Source of the DNA: an uncultured Lachnospiraceae bacterium
GTDB lineage: Bacteria > Bacillota > Clostridia > Lachnospirales > Lachnospiraceae
Direction of reading: 5' to 3'
NCBI GenBank assembly: GCA_947175055.1
Contig: CAMWLJ010000021.1
Coordinates: forward strand, 1-41,897
DNA: 41,897 nt
Below, piece by piece: positions 25,864-34,243 of the stretch (position 1 is its first letter; every line of letters begins with the position of its first letter). The notes under the pieces were generated by a model, which saw only the letters and a program-made list of their open reading frames with translations, made no database searches and had not been told where the DNA came from. A program made the position numbers and the translations under genes.

Positions 25864-28800
25864 ATGAAAGGTAAGAAGTGGAAGGGAAGCAAGTCGATTT
25901 TACCGTTATTGCTTTCTGCAATGATGATTGTAGAGCCGTTCGGAACGGCACTTACGGTTCATGCGGAGGAAATCACACCTCCGGCCATAGCGGAGGAGTC
26001 TGAATCGGAAGTGGCTACGGAGATAGAAGAGACACTTCCCAATAATGAAGAAGAGGTAAAAGAGGATGCCGATAACGAGGCAGGGAATGAAGCAGAAACT
26101 GATATAGAACAGGGTGATGGCACGCAGGAAACGGAAGGGGATTCTGAGGGTGGAATAAAAGGAGAGGAAGAGGACTCCGATGTTGAGAATACAGATCAGG
26201 AAGAGGACTCTGATGTTGAGAATACAGATCAGAAAGATGAAACCACCGAAGAACCTTCAGATACAGAAGATCAGGTGACGGATGAAGATGTTTCTTCAGA
26301 GGAAGACAGCGTGTCTGGAAATGATTTAGATGAAGAGACTGTATCCGGAAATGATATTGAAGAAGACGAGCAGGACAGTGACACGGAACAGTTCGCTGAC
26401 ATGCCGGACAAATATCAGCTCACTGCTACGCAGCGGATAGAGAAAGAAGTGTTGGCGGGTGAAGCAGCAAATATCAATGAGGCTGATGAAGGTACCTTAT
26501 ATGCTAAGGGTCAGGTTATGGTATCAGCAAATTCACAGGAAGAAGCTGAAATGATTGCCGAGGCATATAACGCTGAGATCAAAGGTTTTGAGAATGGACT
26601 GTTGTTACTGAAGCTGCGGGAAGGTGATACGGTTGCCAGCGCGGTGAAGGCAGCTGCATCCTCGAGGAACAGACTGCCTGCGGTATGGCCCAACTATTAT
26701 CGGTATCCGTATGCAGAAGAAGTGGATTTTGGGAAGACGATTCAAATTGAAGAAAAGGAGTATGAGGCGGAGGATAGTGTTGCTGAAGTATATTCAGAGG
26801 TGGAAGAAGTTCCTGCTTTAGAGTCATATGAGAAGGCAGCTGCTTCCTATAATGATCCGGATCTTTTGCCGAGCAGCAACCAGTATCAGTGGCAGCATGT
26901 AGCAGTAGGTTCTCCTTATGCGTGGCAGGAAGGACATACCGGACAGGGTGTTAAAGTAGCGGTACTTGATACAGGTGTTATGGGAACACACAGTGAGCTG
27001 ACACTTGCAGGTGAGGCGGATACAACGGGGACATCAGTTGTGACTGGAGCAGGTGCCGCAAGTGATAAAGGCGGCCATGGCACACATGTGGCAGGTATTA
27101 TTGGTGCGAAAGCTAATAACGGCGCCGGCGGAGCAGGTATTGCACCGGATGCAACATTGTATGCGGTTAATGTATTGAGCGGAGATGGCGAGAATGCTGG
27201 CACGGACTGGGCGATCACACAAGGCATCAAACAGGCAATGCAGTGGGATGTGGATATCATCAATATGAGTCTGGGTGGGCCTGGCTATAACGATTTATCC
27301 CAGAAGACAGTAACGGAGGCATATAATCAGGGAATTGCCATATTTGTAGCGGCCGGTAATGATGGGGCAAGCTGTATTAATTATCCGGCACACTATGATC
27401 ATATCATCTGTGTGGCGGCAACTGACCAGAATAACAGCAGAGCCGATTTCTCAACATATGGTTCATGGGTAGATTTAAGTGCGCCCGGCGTAGATATTTG
27501 GTCGACTTATTTTGATGGCAGTTATACAACTATGGATGGAACGTCCATGGCATGTCCTGTTGCAGCTGGAGAGGCGGCAGTGATCCTGAGCGGAGATGAT
27601 TCCCTGAAGGGGATGTCAAAGAATGGAAGCAGGGTAGATGCACTGGAAAGTAAGATGAAGAGCAATGCTGATAAAGCATCCGGCAGTGGAATGGGTGCTG
27701 GCGTTACAAATCTGACGAAAGTATTTAATCTTACGGTAGCCTCTGTTAAACCGCAGGCGCCGACGATCGAAATTAAACCGGATGATCCGTCTAAACCGCA
27801 GAAGGTTACAGTTACGATTACTGCTGTGCAGAGTGATATGACGATTTATTACACGGATAACGGTAAGAATCCTGTATTTAAGAATGGCGTTGCGGATGCA
27901 AATACTCAGTTATATACACAGCCTTTTGAAATAGATAACAGTGTCAAAGGAACGATCAAGGCAATTGCAGTAAATGAGAGTGGCGTTGCCAGTGCGGTAA
28001 AATCAGTTAAATATACTTTGAAGCCTAATGTAAGTGAGATTAACATTTCCGGTGTACAGCGGATAGCGAAAGGTAAGAGTATCCAGCTTACAGCAGAAGT
28101 ACTTCCTGAATATGCAGCAGATAAGAAAGTGGAATGGAAGTTGTATACCCAAGATGGTGTGGAAGCTACAGCGGCAAATGACAATATCAGCATCAGCACT
28201 TCCGGTAAGATCACGGCGAAATCAAGTGCCACGGTGGGGGCAGAATATAAGGTTCGCGCGACAGCAAAGGATGGCTCTGGAGTATACGGAGAGTATAATG
28301 TAACAGTTATTGAAAGTTCTAAGATGAAGAGCGTTAAGTTTGATCCGAAGAAGATAATATTGAATATTCCGAAAGATCAAAACTATGATATGTCGCAGAT
28401 ATTGAAGGCAGTGTATACAGATGGCACATCAGCTGTGGCGACTGATTTCAAATGGAGCAGCAACAATAAGAAGGTTGCTACGGTAGACAGTAACGGTAAT
28501 GTGCAGCCACTTAAAGCAGGTAAGGTTACGATCACTGCGATCGCTAATGATTCCAGTGGTAAGAAAGCGTCGTGCACTGTTACGGTCAAGCAGCAGGCAA
28601 CGGAGATTGAGATTTCTGGTCCATCCTCTGTTGCGGCGGGTAAGGGAGTGACATATAAAGCGGCAATCCTTCCGAAGGATGTATCGATTAAGAAAGTGAC
28701 TTGGAGTGTAATTGATAATGCTACCGGAAAGGAACCTGATGTAAGCAAGGGTGTGAAGATTAATAAAAGCAGTGGTAAACTGACTACAAAGTCTGGGTCT

Positions 28801-29826
28801 GCAGGTAACTATACGGTGACTGCTTCTGCGACAGATGGCAGTGAAATAGTAGTACCTTACTCAATCGTGATAAGTGATGGTGCAATCAAGAGTATTGCCT
28901 TTGACAAAGCTTCTGACAAGAAAGTAACCATTTTCAGACGTCAGGTTACTGACGAGACCAAAACCTCTGCGACGATTCCGATAAAGATTGATGGCACAAC
29001 GAATAATGTCGATCTGGATGCCTATGAGGTAAGCAGCAGCAATCCGGGCATTGCAACTGCTACGCATAGTCGGTCGGGAAATATAGTCACACTCGATATT
29101 AAAGCAACAGGGCGTGCAGCGGGTAAGGCCAATATTACGCTTGCGGCTACCGATGGATCTGGCAAGAAAGTAACTTGTGCCGTAACTGTTAATAACCCTG
29201 TAACAAAGATTCACATTACATCGGATACTAAGACTTCATCATCGTATAGAGGTGTAGATATGGTGGTGTTAAGAGGTAAAAAGTTGCAGCTGAGAGCGAT
29301 GCTGGAGAGTGAATATGGAACGATATCGAATAAGAAAGTAAAGTGGAGTATCGAGGCTCCGACGGGCGGAAATGGGGTATCGATCGACAAATCAGGTAAA
29401 GTATCTGCAACAAAGACAGCAGTAGCAGCCCTGTATACAGTAACGGCAGAGGCGCTTGATGGTAGTGGAGTTAAGGATACTTACGTAGTGGCACCTGTGA
29501 ATCCGGCAACGAAAGTAAGTGTGCCAGGTCTGACAACCAACAGGCCAACTATCTGGAACATAGAGAATATGCCGTTAGATGAGCAGGGCAATCAGGCGTT
29601 TTATCAATTTCCGATTGATACAGATGTAGCCGGAGGATATATTGAAGCGATATCTTCTAATCCGAAAGCATTGGAAGTAACCACGTATTACAACAATGCT
29701 AATGGATTATATTACCTTTTTATAACAGCAAATGAAGTAACGAAGGATACGATGGTCACCGTCACGGTTAAAGCTACGGATGGAAGCGGCAAGAAAGTGT
29801 CTTATAAGTTCAGAGTTTTAAAGTAG
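25864..29826 (+). CDS. Secreted subtilisin-like serine protease (S8) with Big2 repeats, copy 2
   Basis: A secreted endopeptidase of about 1320 residues and the same plan as the protease at 20485. Parts: signal peptide (ending near VHAEE), and an acidic linker with a duplicated EEDSDVENTDQ unit. A propeptide-like domain (about 217-290) follows, then an S8 domain with catalytic Asp369 (AVLDTGV), His405 (GGHGTHVAG) and Ser561 (GTSMACP). A chitobiase-C-like module (YYTDNGKNPVFKN) and six Big2-like repeats end in KFRVLK. No wall-anchor motif. Two adjacent ATGs exist (25861, 25864); the second has five bases from GGAGG and is used here. It follows the propeptide-like gene closely. Tandem paralogy suggests duplication followed by divergence; base usage looks somewhat AT-richer than copy 1. 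Confidence 0.93.
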   Translation: MKGKKWKGSKSILPLLLSAMMIVEPFGTALTVHAEEITPPAIAEESESEVATEIEETLPNNEEEVKEDADNEAGNEAETDIEQGDGTQETEGDSEGGIKGEEEDSDVENTDQEEDSDVENTDQKDETTEEPSDTEDQVTDEDVSSEEDSVSGNDLDEETVSGNDIEEDEQDSDTEQFADMPDKYQLTATQRIEKEVLAGEAANINEADEGTLYAKGQVMVSANSQEEAEMIAEAYNAEIKGFENGLLLLKLREGDTVASAVKAAASSRNRLPAVWPNYYRYPYAEEVDFGKTIQIEEKEYEAEDSVAEVYSEVEEVPALESYEKAAASYNDPDLLPSSNQYQWQHVAVGSPYAWQEGHTGQGVKVAVLDTGVMGTHSELTLAGEADTTGTSVVTGAGAASDKGGHGTHVAGIIGAKANNGAGGAGIAPDATLYAVNVLSGDGENAGTDWAITQGIKQAMQWDVDIINMSLGGPGYNDLSQKTVTEAYNQGIAIFVAAGNDGASCINYPAHYDHIICVAATDQNNSRADFSTYGSWVDLSAPGVDIWSTYFDGSYTTMDGTSMACPVAAGEAAVILSGDDSLKGMSKNGSRVDALESKMKSNADKASGSGMGAGVTNLTKVFNLTVASVKPQAPTIEIKPDDPSKPQKVTVTITAVQSDMTIYYTDNGKNPVFKNGVADANTQLYTQPFEIDNSVKGTIKAIAVNESGVASAVKSVKYTLKPNVSEINISGVQRIAKGKSIQLTAEVLPEYAADKKVEWKLYTQDGVEATAANDNISISTSGKITAKSSATVGAEYKVRATAKDGSGVYGEYNVTVIESSKMKSVKFDPKKIILNIPKDQNYDMSQILKAVYTDGTSAVATDFKWSSNNKKVATVDSNGNVQPLKAGKVTITAIANDSSGKKASCTVTVKQQATEIEISGPSSVAAGKGVTYKAAILPKDVSIKKVTWSVIDNATGKEPDVSKGVKINKSSGKLTTKSGSAGNYTVTASATDGSEIVVPYSIVISDGAIKSIAFDKASDKKVTIFRRQVTDETKTSATIPIKIDGTTNNVDLDAYEVSSSNPGIATATHSRSGNIVTLDIKATGRAAGKANITLAATDGSGKKVTCAVTVNNPVTKIHITSDTKTSSSYRGVDMVVLRGKKLQLRAMLESEYGTISNKKVKWSIEAPTGGNGVSIDKSGKVSATKTAVAALYTVTAEALDGSGVKDTYVVAPVNPATKVSVPGLTTNRPTIWNIENMPLDEQGNQAFYQFPIDTDVAGGYIEAISSNPKALEVTTYYNNANGLYYLFITANEVTKDTMVTVTVKATDGSGKKVSYKFRVLK

Positions 29827-30578
29827 TCATTAGGAGTATTGGTATGAGATAGGCTATTGATCAGTAAAGTCTGAATGCCAATATGGATTTGATGTAATTT
29901 ACGAAGTAAAAATGAAGTGTACAGGTTGATGCTGATTTTTTGCTGTTTGAGTTATTTTGTTGATTTCATATTGTTCTATTGAGCTGTTATATAGGCTTAT
30001 GGAAATCTATGAAAAGACGCAGATGCTTAGATTGCAAAAAGAAATGTGGCAAAAGCCTGTATACTTTATTTTTTTCGGAAAAAAATCAGAAAGAAAAATA
30101 ATGATTCAAGATTTTCTACATTAGATATAATACTTTTTAAAATTATAAAGGTGTCCATGAATGAATTCCTGATTGAACCGTGAGGTGCATAGAAGAAATA
30201 GATTTATAAATTCTGACTTTGTAAGAATGTAAATGCTGCTATTATGTTTTTAGACTTATTTATTAGGAATTCATGGTGAAAATAGGATATAAGGATGCGG
30301 GCCAATGTATTGATATCATGTGGTTACTGGTTGGAAAATATTTACCATTAAGTCTATCTTGAAATGAAATAAAGATTGTGCTACTATAATTTTAAGCAAA
30401 GAACATATCTGAGACTCTTACAGTATCTTATCGGGTTTCCTGTTTCTTTCAGAATGAAATCCGAATCCAGGCAGGGCGGTCTCTGCCGGAACTCCTTGCT
30501 TACAACTAAATAACTGCAGGGAGGGATACTGGTACTCCTTACTGAAACATCTTGTGCAGATATTTCGGGCTGTTTTCC
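29827..30578. other. AT-rich non-coding region
   Basis: About 750 bases between the second protease and the Rpn leader hairpin. I see no convincing gene. ATGAATTCCT (30161-30170) and AGGAATTCAT (30265-30274) are a 10-bp inverted repeat around an AT-rich segment, possibly a decayed insertion. No clear terminator was found after the protease. Confidence 0.5.
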
Positions 30579-30695
30579 CGAGTGCGCAAGTCCAGAACAC
30601 CTGGCGTAGCCTGCTACGTTTCCGTTTCTGAACTTGCACACTCGAAAAATATCCTCGAAAATTTACACAGGAATTTCAAGTATGGAATACTTGAA
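30579..30695 (+). repeat. Long hairpin and palindrome in the leader of the Rpn-family gene
   Basis: A 19-bp stem, 30579-30597 with 30626-30644, has two C-to-T differences that remain G-U pairs. Its 28-base loop holds a smaller GTAG/CTAC hairpin. Further on, TTCAAGTAT-GGA-ATACTTGAA (30675-30695) is a perfect 9-bp palindrome. Both lie within 175 bases upstream of the Rpn-family start and may be part of the mobile unit, or an RNA that limits its expression. Confidence 0.65.
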
Positions 30696-30748
30696 TATGA
30701 GACTTGGCGTGGCTTTCCTCTCTGTCGTACCTGAGAAAGAGAGGGCGA

Positions 30749-31732
30749 ATGATGAAACAAAAAGCAGCGAAAGAAGCATCTACGCAAAGACAGGATAAAG
30801 TATATGCGACTCTGCCACTGGAAACCGAACTGACATATGATGCGCAGAAAACATCGAAGTTTGGGATGCCAGTCGCCGGAGAGATTCAACCAATACTGCC
30901 GGAAGACTATCGGCTTAATCTAAGTGACTTTGCACTTTTTCTTTCGGTCATGAAGGTTAAGGAAGCATACGAGGATGTGCTCAGCATCATACTGGATGAA
31001 CCTGACCTGCAGCTGAAGGAAATCAAGGTCGAACAGGTTGTCTTGAATAAATCCGGCAAGCGGGCTATACGTCTGGACGCGTGGGCGCAGGATGTGAAGA
31101 GCAGGCAGTTCGATATGGAGATGCAGAATGATACGGATGGCGATGATGTCCGCAAACGCGCGAGATATTACCAGAGCTTATTGGACACACCAGTATTGAA
31201 ATCCGGTAAGGCGACCCGATATAAGCATCTGCCATCAACAGTGATCATATTTATTACGCAGGAAGATATCTTTGGGCGGGACAGGGCGATGTACACGTTC
31301 CGGGAAAGATGTGAAGAAGAACCGGAACTTATGCTCGATGACGGTACGAGCAAGATCTTTCTGAACATGACGAGCCGCAAAGGCCGTCCGGAACTGGTCA
31401 GTCTGTTACAATATATGAAACATACAACATTAGACAACCGTGACATCATAGTGAGGGATGAACGGATTCTGGATCTGGACAGGATTGTGAATGAAGTGAT
31501 GCAGACAGAGGAATGGGAGGCTGTGAAAATGAATATTTTAGAGATTGGAATGGCCCAAGGAATGGAGAGAGGAATGGAAACCGGACTGCAAAAGGGAATC
31601 CAAAGAGGCGAAGAACGCCTGGTACAGCTCTTGAAACTGTTAAAGAGTGCCGGAAGAAATGAGGATGCGGATCGAGCTATTTTTGATGAAGAATATCGGA
31701 AACAGTTGTATCAGGAGTTTGAATTCTTATAA
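30749..31732 (+). CDS. Rpn-family recombination-promoting nuclease / putative transposase
   Basis: A 327-residue member of the PD-(D/E)XK nuclease family transposases (PDDEXK_2 group), whose characterised E. coli relatives (RpnA-E) are DNA endonucleases that promote RecA-independent recombination. The catalytic pattern is visible: RLDAWAQD with Asp110 and FDMEMQ with Glu124-x-Gln126, followed by RKRARYYQSLLD. The C-terminal part has the usual Gly/Met-rich heptad-like repeats (MAQGMERGMETGLQKGIQRG) and ends in charged helices. ATG 30749 and ATG 30752 are both possible after AGAGAGGG; the open frame continues upstream to 30704 without a better start. No terminal repeats were identified around it. 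It sits among several miniature elements. Confidence 0.88.
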   Translation: MMKQKAAKEASTQRQDKVYATLPLETELTYDAQKTSKFGMPVAGEIQPILPEDYRLNLSDFALFLSVMKVKEAYEDVLSIILDEPDLQLKEIKVEQVVLNKSGKRAIRLDAWAQDVKSRQFDMEMQNDTDGDDVRKRARYYQSLLDTPVLKSGKATRYKHLPSTVIIFITQEDIFGRDRAMYTFRERCEEEPELMLDDGTSKIFLNMTSRKGRPELVSLLQYMKHTTLDNRDIIVRDERILDLDRIVNEVMQTEEWEAVKMNILEIGMAQGMERGMETGLQKGIQRGEERLVQLLKLLKSAGRNEDADRAIFDEEYRKQLYQEFEFL

Positions 31733-31757
31733 TTTCCTTAGTTTTACAAAATCTGAG

Positions 31758-31786
31758 TGTACAGCTTTCCATTTTTCGGCTATAAT
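31758..31786 (+). promoter_or_regulatory. Promoter-like boxes reading into the 195-bp element and the yerB-like gene
   Basis: TGTACA (31758-31763), 17 bases, then a perfect TATAAT (31781-31786). Transcription would start at about the left end of the 195-bp element and run through it into the lipoprotein gene. The stretch around the -10 box (TTCGGCTATAATAAAAA) is nearly the same as at 34078-34093. Confidence 0.5.
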
Positions 31787-31796
31787 AAAAATGTTT

Positions 31797-31991
31797 CCAC
31801 CTGTGCGGTTGCAATCCAATGACCAGTCTGCATGCCATTTATGGCAATGCAGGCAAGGCATTGGATTAGCAACCCACTTTCAAATGAGCAAAATGCGGAT
31901 GCGCAAGCAGACGCAAAAGCGCGTAAGCGCGGGTTTTGTGAATGTGGAAGTCGGGTTGGATGCTCCTTGGAGCGTCCAACCGCACAAGCGG
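31797..31991. mobile_element. 195-bp miniature inverted-repeat element, copy A, with 8-bp target duplication
   Basis: The ends CCACCTGTGCGGTTG (31797-31811) and CAACCGCACAAGCGG (31977-31991) are inverted repeats, and AAATGTTT occurs directly outside both (31789-31796 and 31992-31999), a perfect 8-bp target-site duplication. The interior folds into hairpins: TGCCAT-TT-ATGGCA, GCGC-GTAA-GCGC (31919-31930), and a 13-bp stem near the right end. It is about 84% identical by hand alignment (32 mismatches, no gaps) to copy B at 33869-34063 in opposite orientation. It carries no transposase and must have been moved in trans. Open frames inside it look accidental. Confidence 0.9.
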
Positions 31992-32059
31992 AAATGTTTT
32001 TTGACCGCATACTATAAAACGACATAACCAAAGAAGGGGAATGTGGAAAAGAGGTAAAG

Positions 32060-33298
32060 ATGTTACGTAGGAGAATTGCATTATCGGGAATTACAGTTTT
32101 ATGCATAGCGGCAGGTCTGACAGGGTGTGGCAAGGAGCCTGAGCCGACACCGGTGCCGGAGGTAGATGCTGTTGTGGAGGAGCCGGAGTCAGAAGTTGAG
32201 GAGGAGCCGGAAGAGGAGGTACCTGAGATTACGACGGCTTATCCTGTGATCGGGGAGCGGATAAGTGAGAATGGCAAGATCCAGAGTTATCTTACAGGGG
32301 AATGGACGGATGAGAAACAGGCTAACCGCAGACCGATCGCAGTCATGATTCCTAACAATGCACCGGCAATGCCGCAATATGGACTTTCGAGAGCGGGCAT
32401 CATTTATGAGGCGCCTGTAGAAGGACGTATCACCAGACTGATGGCTGTGATCGAGGATTTTGACGACCTGGACAGGATCGGACCTGTGAGAAGCAGCCGC
32501 GACTATTATATCTATATTGCTATGGGGTATGAAGCGATCTACTGTAACTGGGGATTGGCAAGGCCTTATGTGGAAGAACTGATCAACAGGCCGGAATATT
32601 ATAATGTCAGTGCAGCAGTCGAAGGTATCCATAATCCTGCCGATGAGGCTTTTGGCAGAGTGAGCCGGCCGGGATATGCCAAGGAATTTACAGGATATGT
32701 AATGGTGGACGGCGTGTTCGATGCGGTGGAGAGACTTGGCTATGACTGGAATTATGATGATAAATATGTACCGCCGTTTCTGTTTGCTGCAGATGATGTG
32801 ACAGCAGATTATGCAGACAAGGAAGACGCTCTTTTAATATATCCGGGCGGTAAGTCGGGCAATAATGCCAGTGGATACGGGTCTTATCATCCGTATTTTG
32901 AGTATCATGAGGACGATCATCTTTATTATAGGTATCAGGATGGCAAGAAGCAGATTGACGAGTATAATAACGAGCAGCTGGCAGTCAGCAATGTTGTCTT
33001 CCAGTATTGTCACGGTGAGGTAAGAGACTCGCATGACTATCTTGCTTTCGGTGTACACGGAGAAGGTGATGCCATCGTCTTTACCAATGGTAAGGCGATC
33101 AAGGGTACATGGAAGCGTTATGACGGTGATTTTACGCCGGCTAAGTTCTACGATGAGAATGGCGAAGAGATCATCTTTAATCAGGGTAAGACTTGGATCT
33201 GTAATATCTGGCAGGAATACGGGGAGTTTGTGGAGTACGGTAAGGACGATACAAGCTTGACCACGCCGGACATGCCATCTGTTACAGCGGCAGAATGA
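32060..33298 (+). CDS. DUF3048 (YerB-like) lipoprotein
   Basis: A 412-residue predicted lipoprotein. The signal peptide ends in a lipobox (AAGLTGC), so it would be anchored to the outer face of the membrane. A short Pro/Glu-rich spacer (PEPTPVPEVDAVVEEPESE) follows. The DUF3048 core has RRPIAVMIPNNAPAMPQYGL, IYEAPVEGRITRLMAV, DRIGPVRSSRDYYIYIA and EAIYCNWG; the C-terminal DUF3048_C part includes NVVFQYC and GTWKRYDGDFTPAKFYDENG. Function is unknown in the family. A relaxed TATAAA lies at 32013-32018 just outside copy A of the 195-bp element. The start follows GAGGTAAAG. The gene is bracketed by two inverted 195-bp elements. Confidence 0.9.
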   Translation: MLRRRIALSGITVLCIAAGLTGCGKEPEPTPVPEVDAVVEEPESEVEEEPEEEVPEITTAYPVIGERISENGKIQSYLTGEWTDEKQANRRPIAVMIPNNAPAMPQYGLSRAGIIYEAPVEGRITRLMAVIEDFDDLDRIGPVRSSRDYYIYIAMGYEAIYCNWGLARPYVEELINRPEYYNVSAAVEGIHNPADEAFGRVSRPGYAKEFTGYVMVDGVFDAVERLGYDWNYDDKYVPPFLFAADDVTADYADKEDALLIYPGGKSGNNASGYGSYHPYFEYHEDDHLYYRYQDGKKQIDEYNNEQLAVSNVVFQYCHGEVRDSHDYLAFGVHGEGDAIVFTNGKAIKGTWKRYDGDFTPAKFYDENGEEIIFNQGKTWICNIWQEYGEFVEYGKDDTSLTTPDMPSVTAAE

Positions 33299-33461
33299 CA
33301 GGCGTTGCCCTGATCTGCTGATCTGCAGCCGTCTGGCTGACAGAGGACAGTATAAGAAGTGCATGCGGGTTGGCGTGAGAATGCAGGGTAACAGGACGTT
33401 TTCTGCATAGCCGTATTTGCTGGGCCGCGGGAATGAAAGGGAACTAAAGTGTAAGATGAGG

Positions 33462-33502
33462 CAGCATCCGGCTGAGATACTATCGGCCCGGGTGCTGTTT
33501 TT
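33462..33502 (+). terminator. Rho-independent terminator downstream of the lipoprotein gene
   Basis: CAGCATCCGG (33462-33471) pairs with CCGGGTGCTG (33488-33497), a 10-bp stem with one G-U pair, followed directly by TTTTT. It lies about 165 bases after the lipoprotein stop and just before the repeat at 33505. Confidence 0.8.
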
Positions 33503-33504
33503 AC

Positions 33505-33836
33505 GGGCTGACCAGTTACTTTATGTTAGTAACAGTTCAGCCCTCATCATTCATAAAAGCGTCTGCTGCGCATCCGACGCCGCTTCGCGGCTCATCTTTT
33601 ATTCCCGCGAGCAACGAGCCAAGTGGCTGCTTGCAGACATTTGGCGACTGCCGCGAGGGTCAAATACCCCGCTGCTCTGCAGCGCTGCAAGTTTGATACC
33701 CCGTTGCTTGCAGCGGGGTCTTTGATTTCATTTGAGGGCGCTCTGCACATGAAATAATTCGCAGTCAGTGTTTTGTGTGCAAACACCCACACACAGCCTG
33801 CAAATTATTTCATGGCTGAACTGTTACTTCATGTTA
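33505..33836. mobile_element. About 300-bp inverted-repeat element with an extra abutting end
   Basis: AGTAACAGTTCAGCC (33528-33542) and GGCTGAACTGTTACT (33814-33828) are perfect 15-bp inverted ends. Left of them, 33505-33520 is a second, slightly diverged copy of the right end in direct orientation, separated by TTATGTT; the right end is followed by TCATGTT. This looks like two elements meeting at one 7-base target, the first mostly lost. The interior holds strong stems, for example TCAAATACCCCGCTGC (from about 33660) with GCAGCGGGGTCTTTGA, and no credible gene. I recall similar sequence dispersed in Lachnospiraceae. Confidence 0.7.
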
Positions 33837-33868
33837 TAAGAAATTCCGCTGTAAAGTATACATCTTTT

Positions 33869-34063
33869 CCAACTGTGCGGTTGAATGCTCCAAAGAGCAT
33901 CCAACCTGACTTCCGCATTCGTAAAACCCGTGCTTAAGCACTCCTGCGTCTGCTTACGCATCCGCGTTTTACTCATTTGGAAGTGGGTTGCTAATAAAGT
34001 TGCCTGTCTGCATTGCCATAAATGGCATACAGACAGATTATTGGATTGCAACTGCACAGTTGG
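33869..34063. mobile_element. 195-bp miniature inverted-repeat element, copy B, with 8-bp target duplication
   Basis: The ends CCAACTGTGCGGTTG (33869-33883) and CAACTGCACAGTTGG (34049-34063) are inverted repeats. CATCTTTT lies directly outside both (33861-33868 and 34064-34071), a perfect 8-bp target duplication different from that of copy A, so this was an independent insertion. Orientation is opposite to copy A. Inside, GTGCTTAAGCAC (33930-33941) corresponds to GCGCGTAAGCGC in copy A, with paired changes that keep the stem. Confidence 0.9.
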
Positions 34064-34088
34064 CATCTTTTGTGATTTCGGTTATAAT
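34060..34088 (+). promoter_or_regulatory. Promoter for prmA whose -35 box spans the end of the 195-bp element
   Basis: TTGGCA (34060-34065), a 17-base spacer and a perfect TATAAT (34083-34088). The first four bases of the -35 box are the terminal bases of the mobile element (TTGG) and the next two belong to the target duplication. The leader to the prmA start at 34244 would be about 150 bases. Confidence 0.65.
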
Positions 34089-34243
34089 AAAAACATTGGT
34101 TTTATGAGAGTATTGGCGGCAGCCGGACAGGACCGCTGATCGCATCGAAATATAGGGGTCTGCAGGGCGTGGGTGTACTTGCGATGTCATACCGGAGGGA
34201 GCGAAAGATCACAGCAGACTGAGAGAAAGGCGTGGATATCAGT

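Noticed and set aside
30009..30101. 30-codon Lys/Cys-rich frame (MKRRRCLDCKKKCGKS...)
   Set aside because: No good ribosome binding site, AT-rich surroundings and chance-level length.
30384..30641. Minus-strand frames over the Rpn leader hairpin
   Set aside because: The sequence is an inverted repeat upstream of the Rpn gene, with no start signal or domain.
31647..32133. Open frames on both strands through the 195-bp element (also 33824-34139)
   Set aside because: They arise from a mobile non-coding element. Differences between copies are spread over codon positions and preserve stems, not protein.
33417..33792. Open frames of 66-102 codons in the 33505-33836 element
   Set aside because: The region is a structured inverted-repeat element with no ribosome binding site or domain signal. 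Such frames are likely artefacts often annotated as hypothetical proteins.
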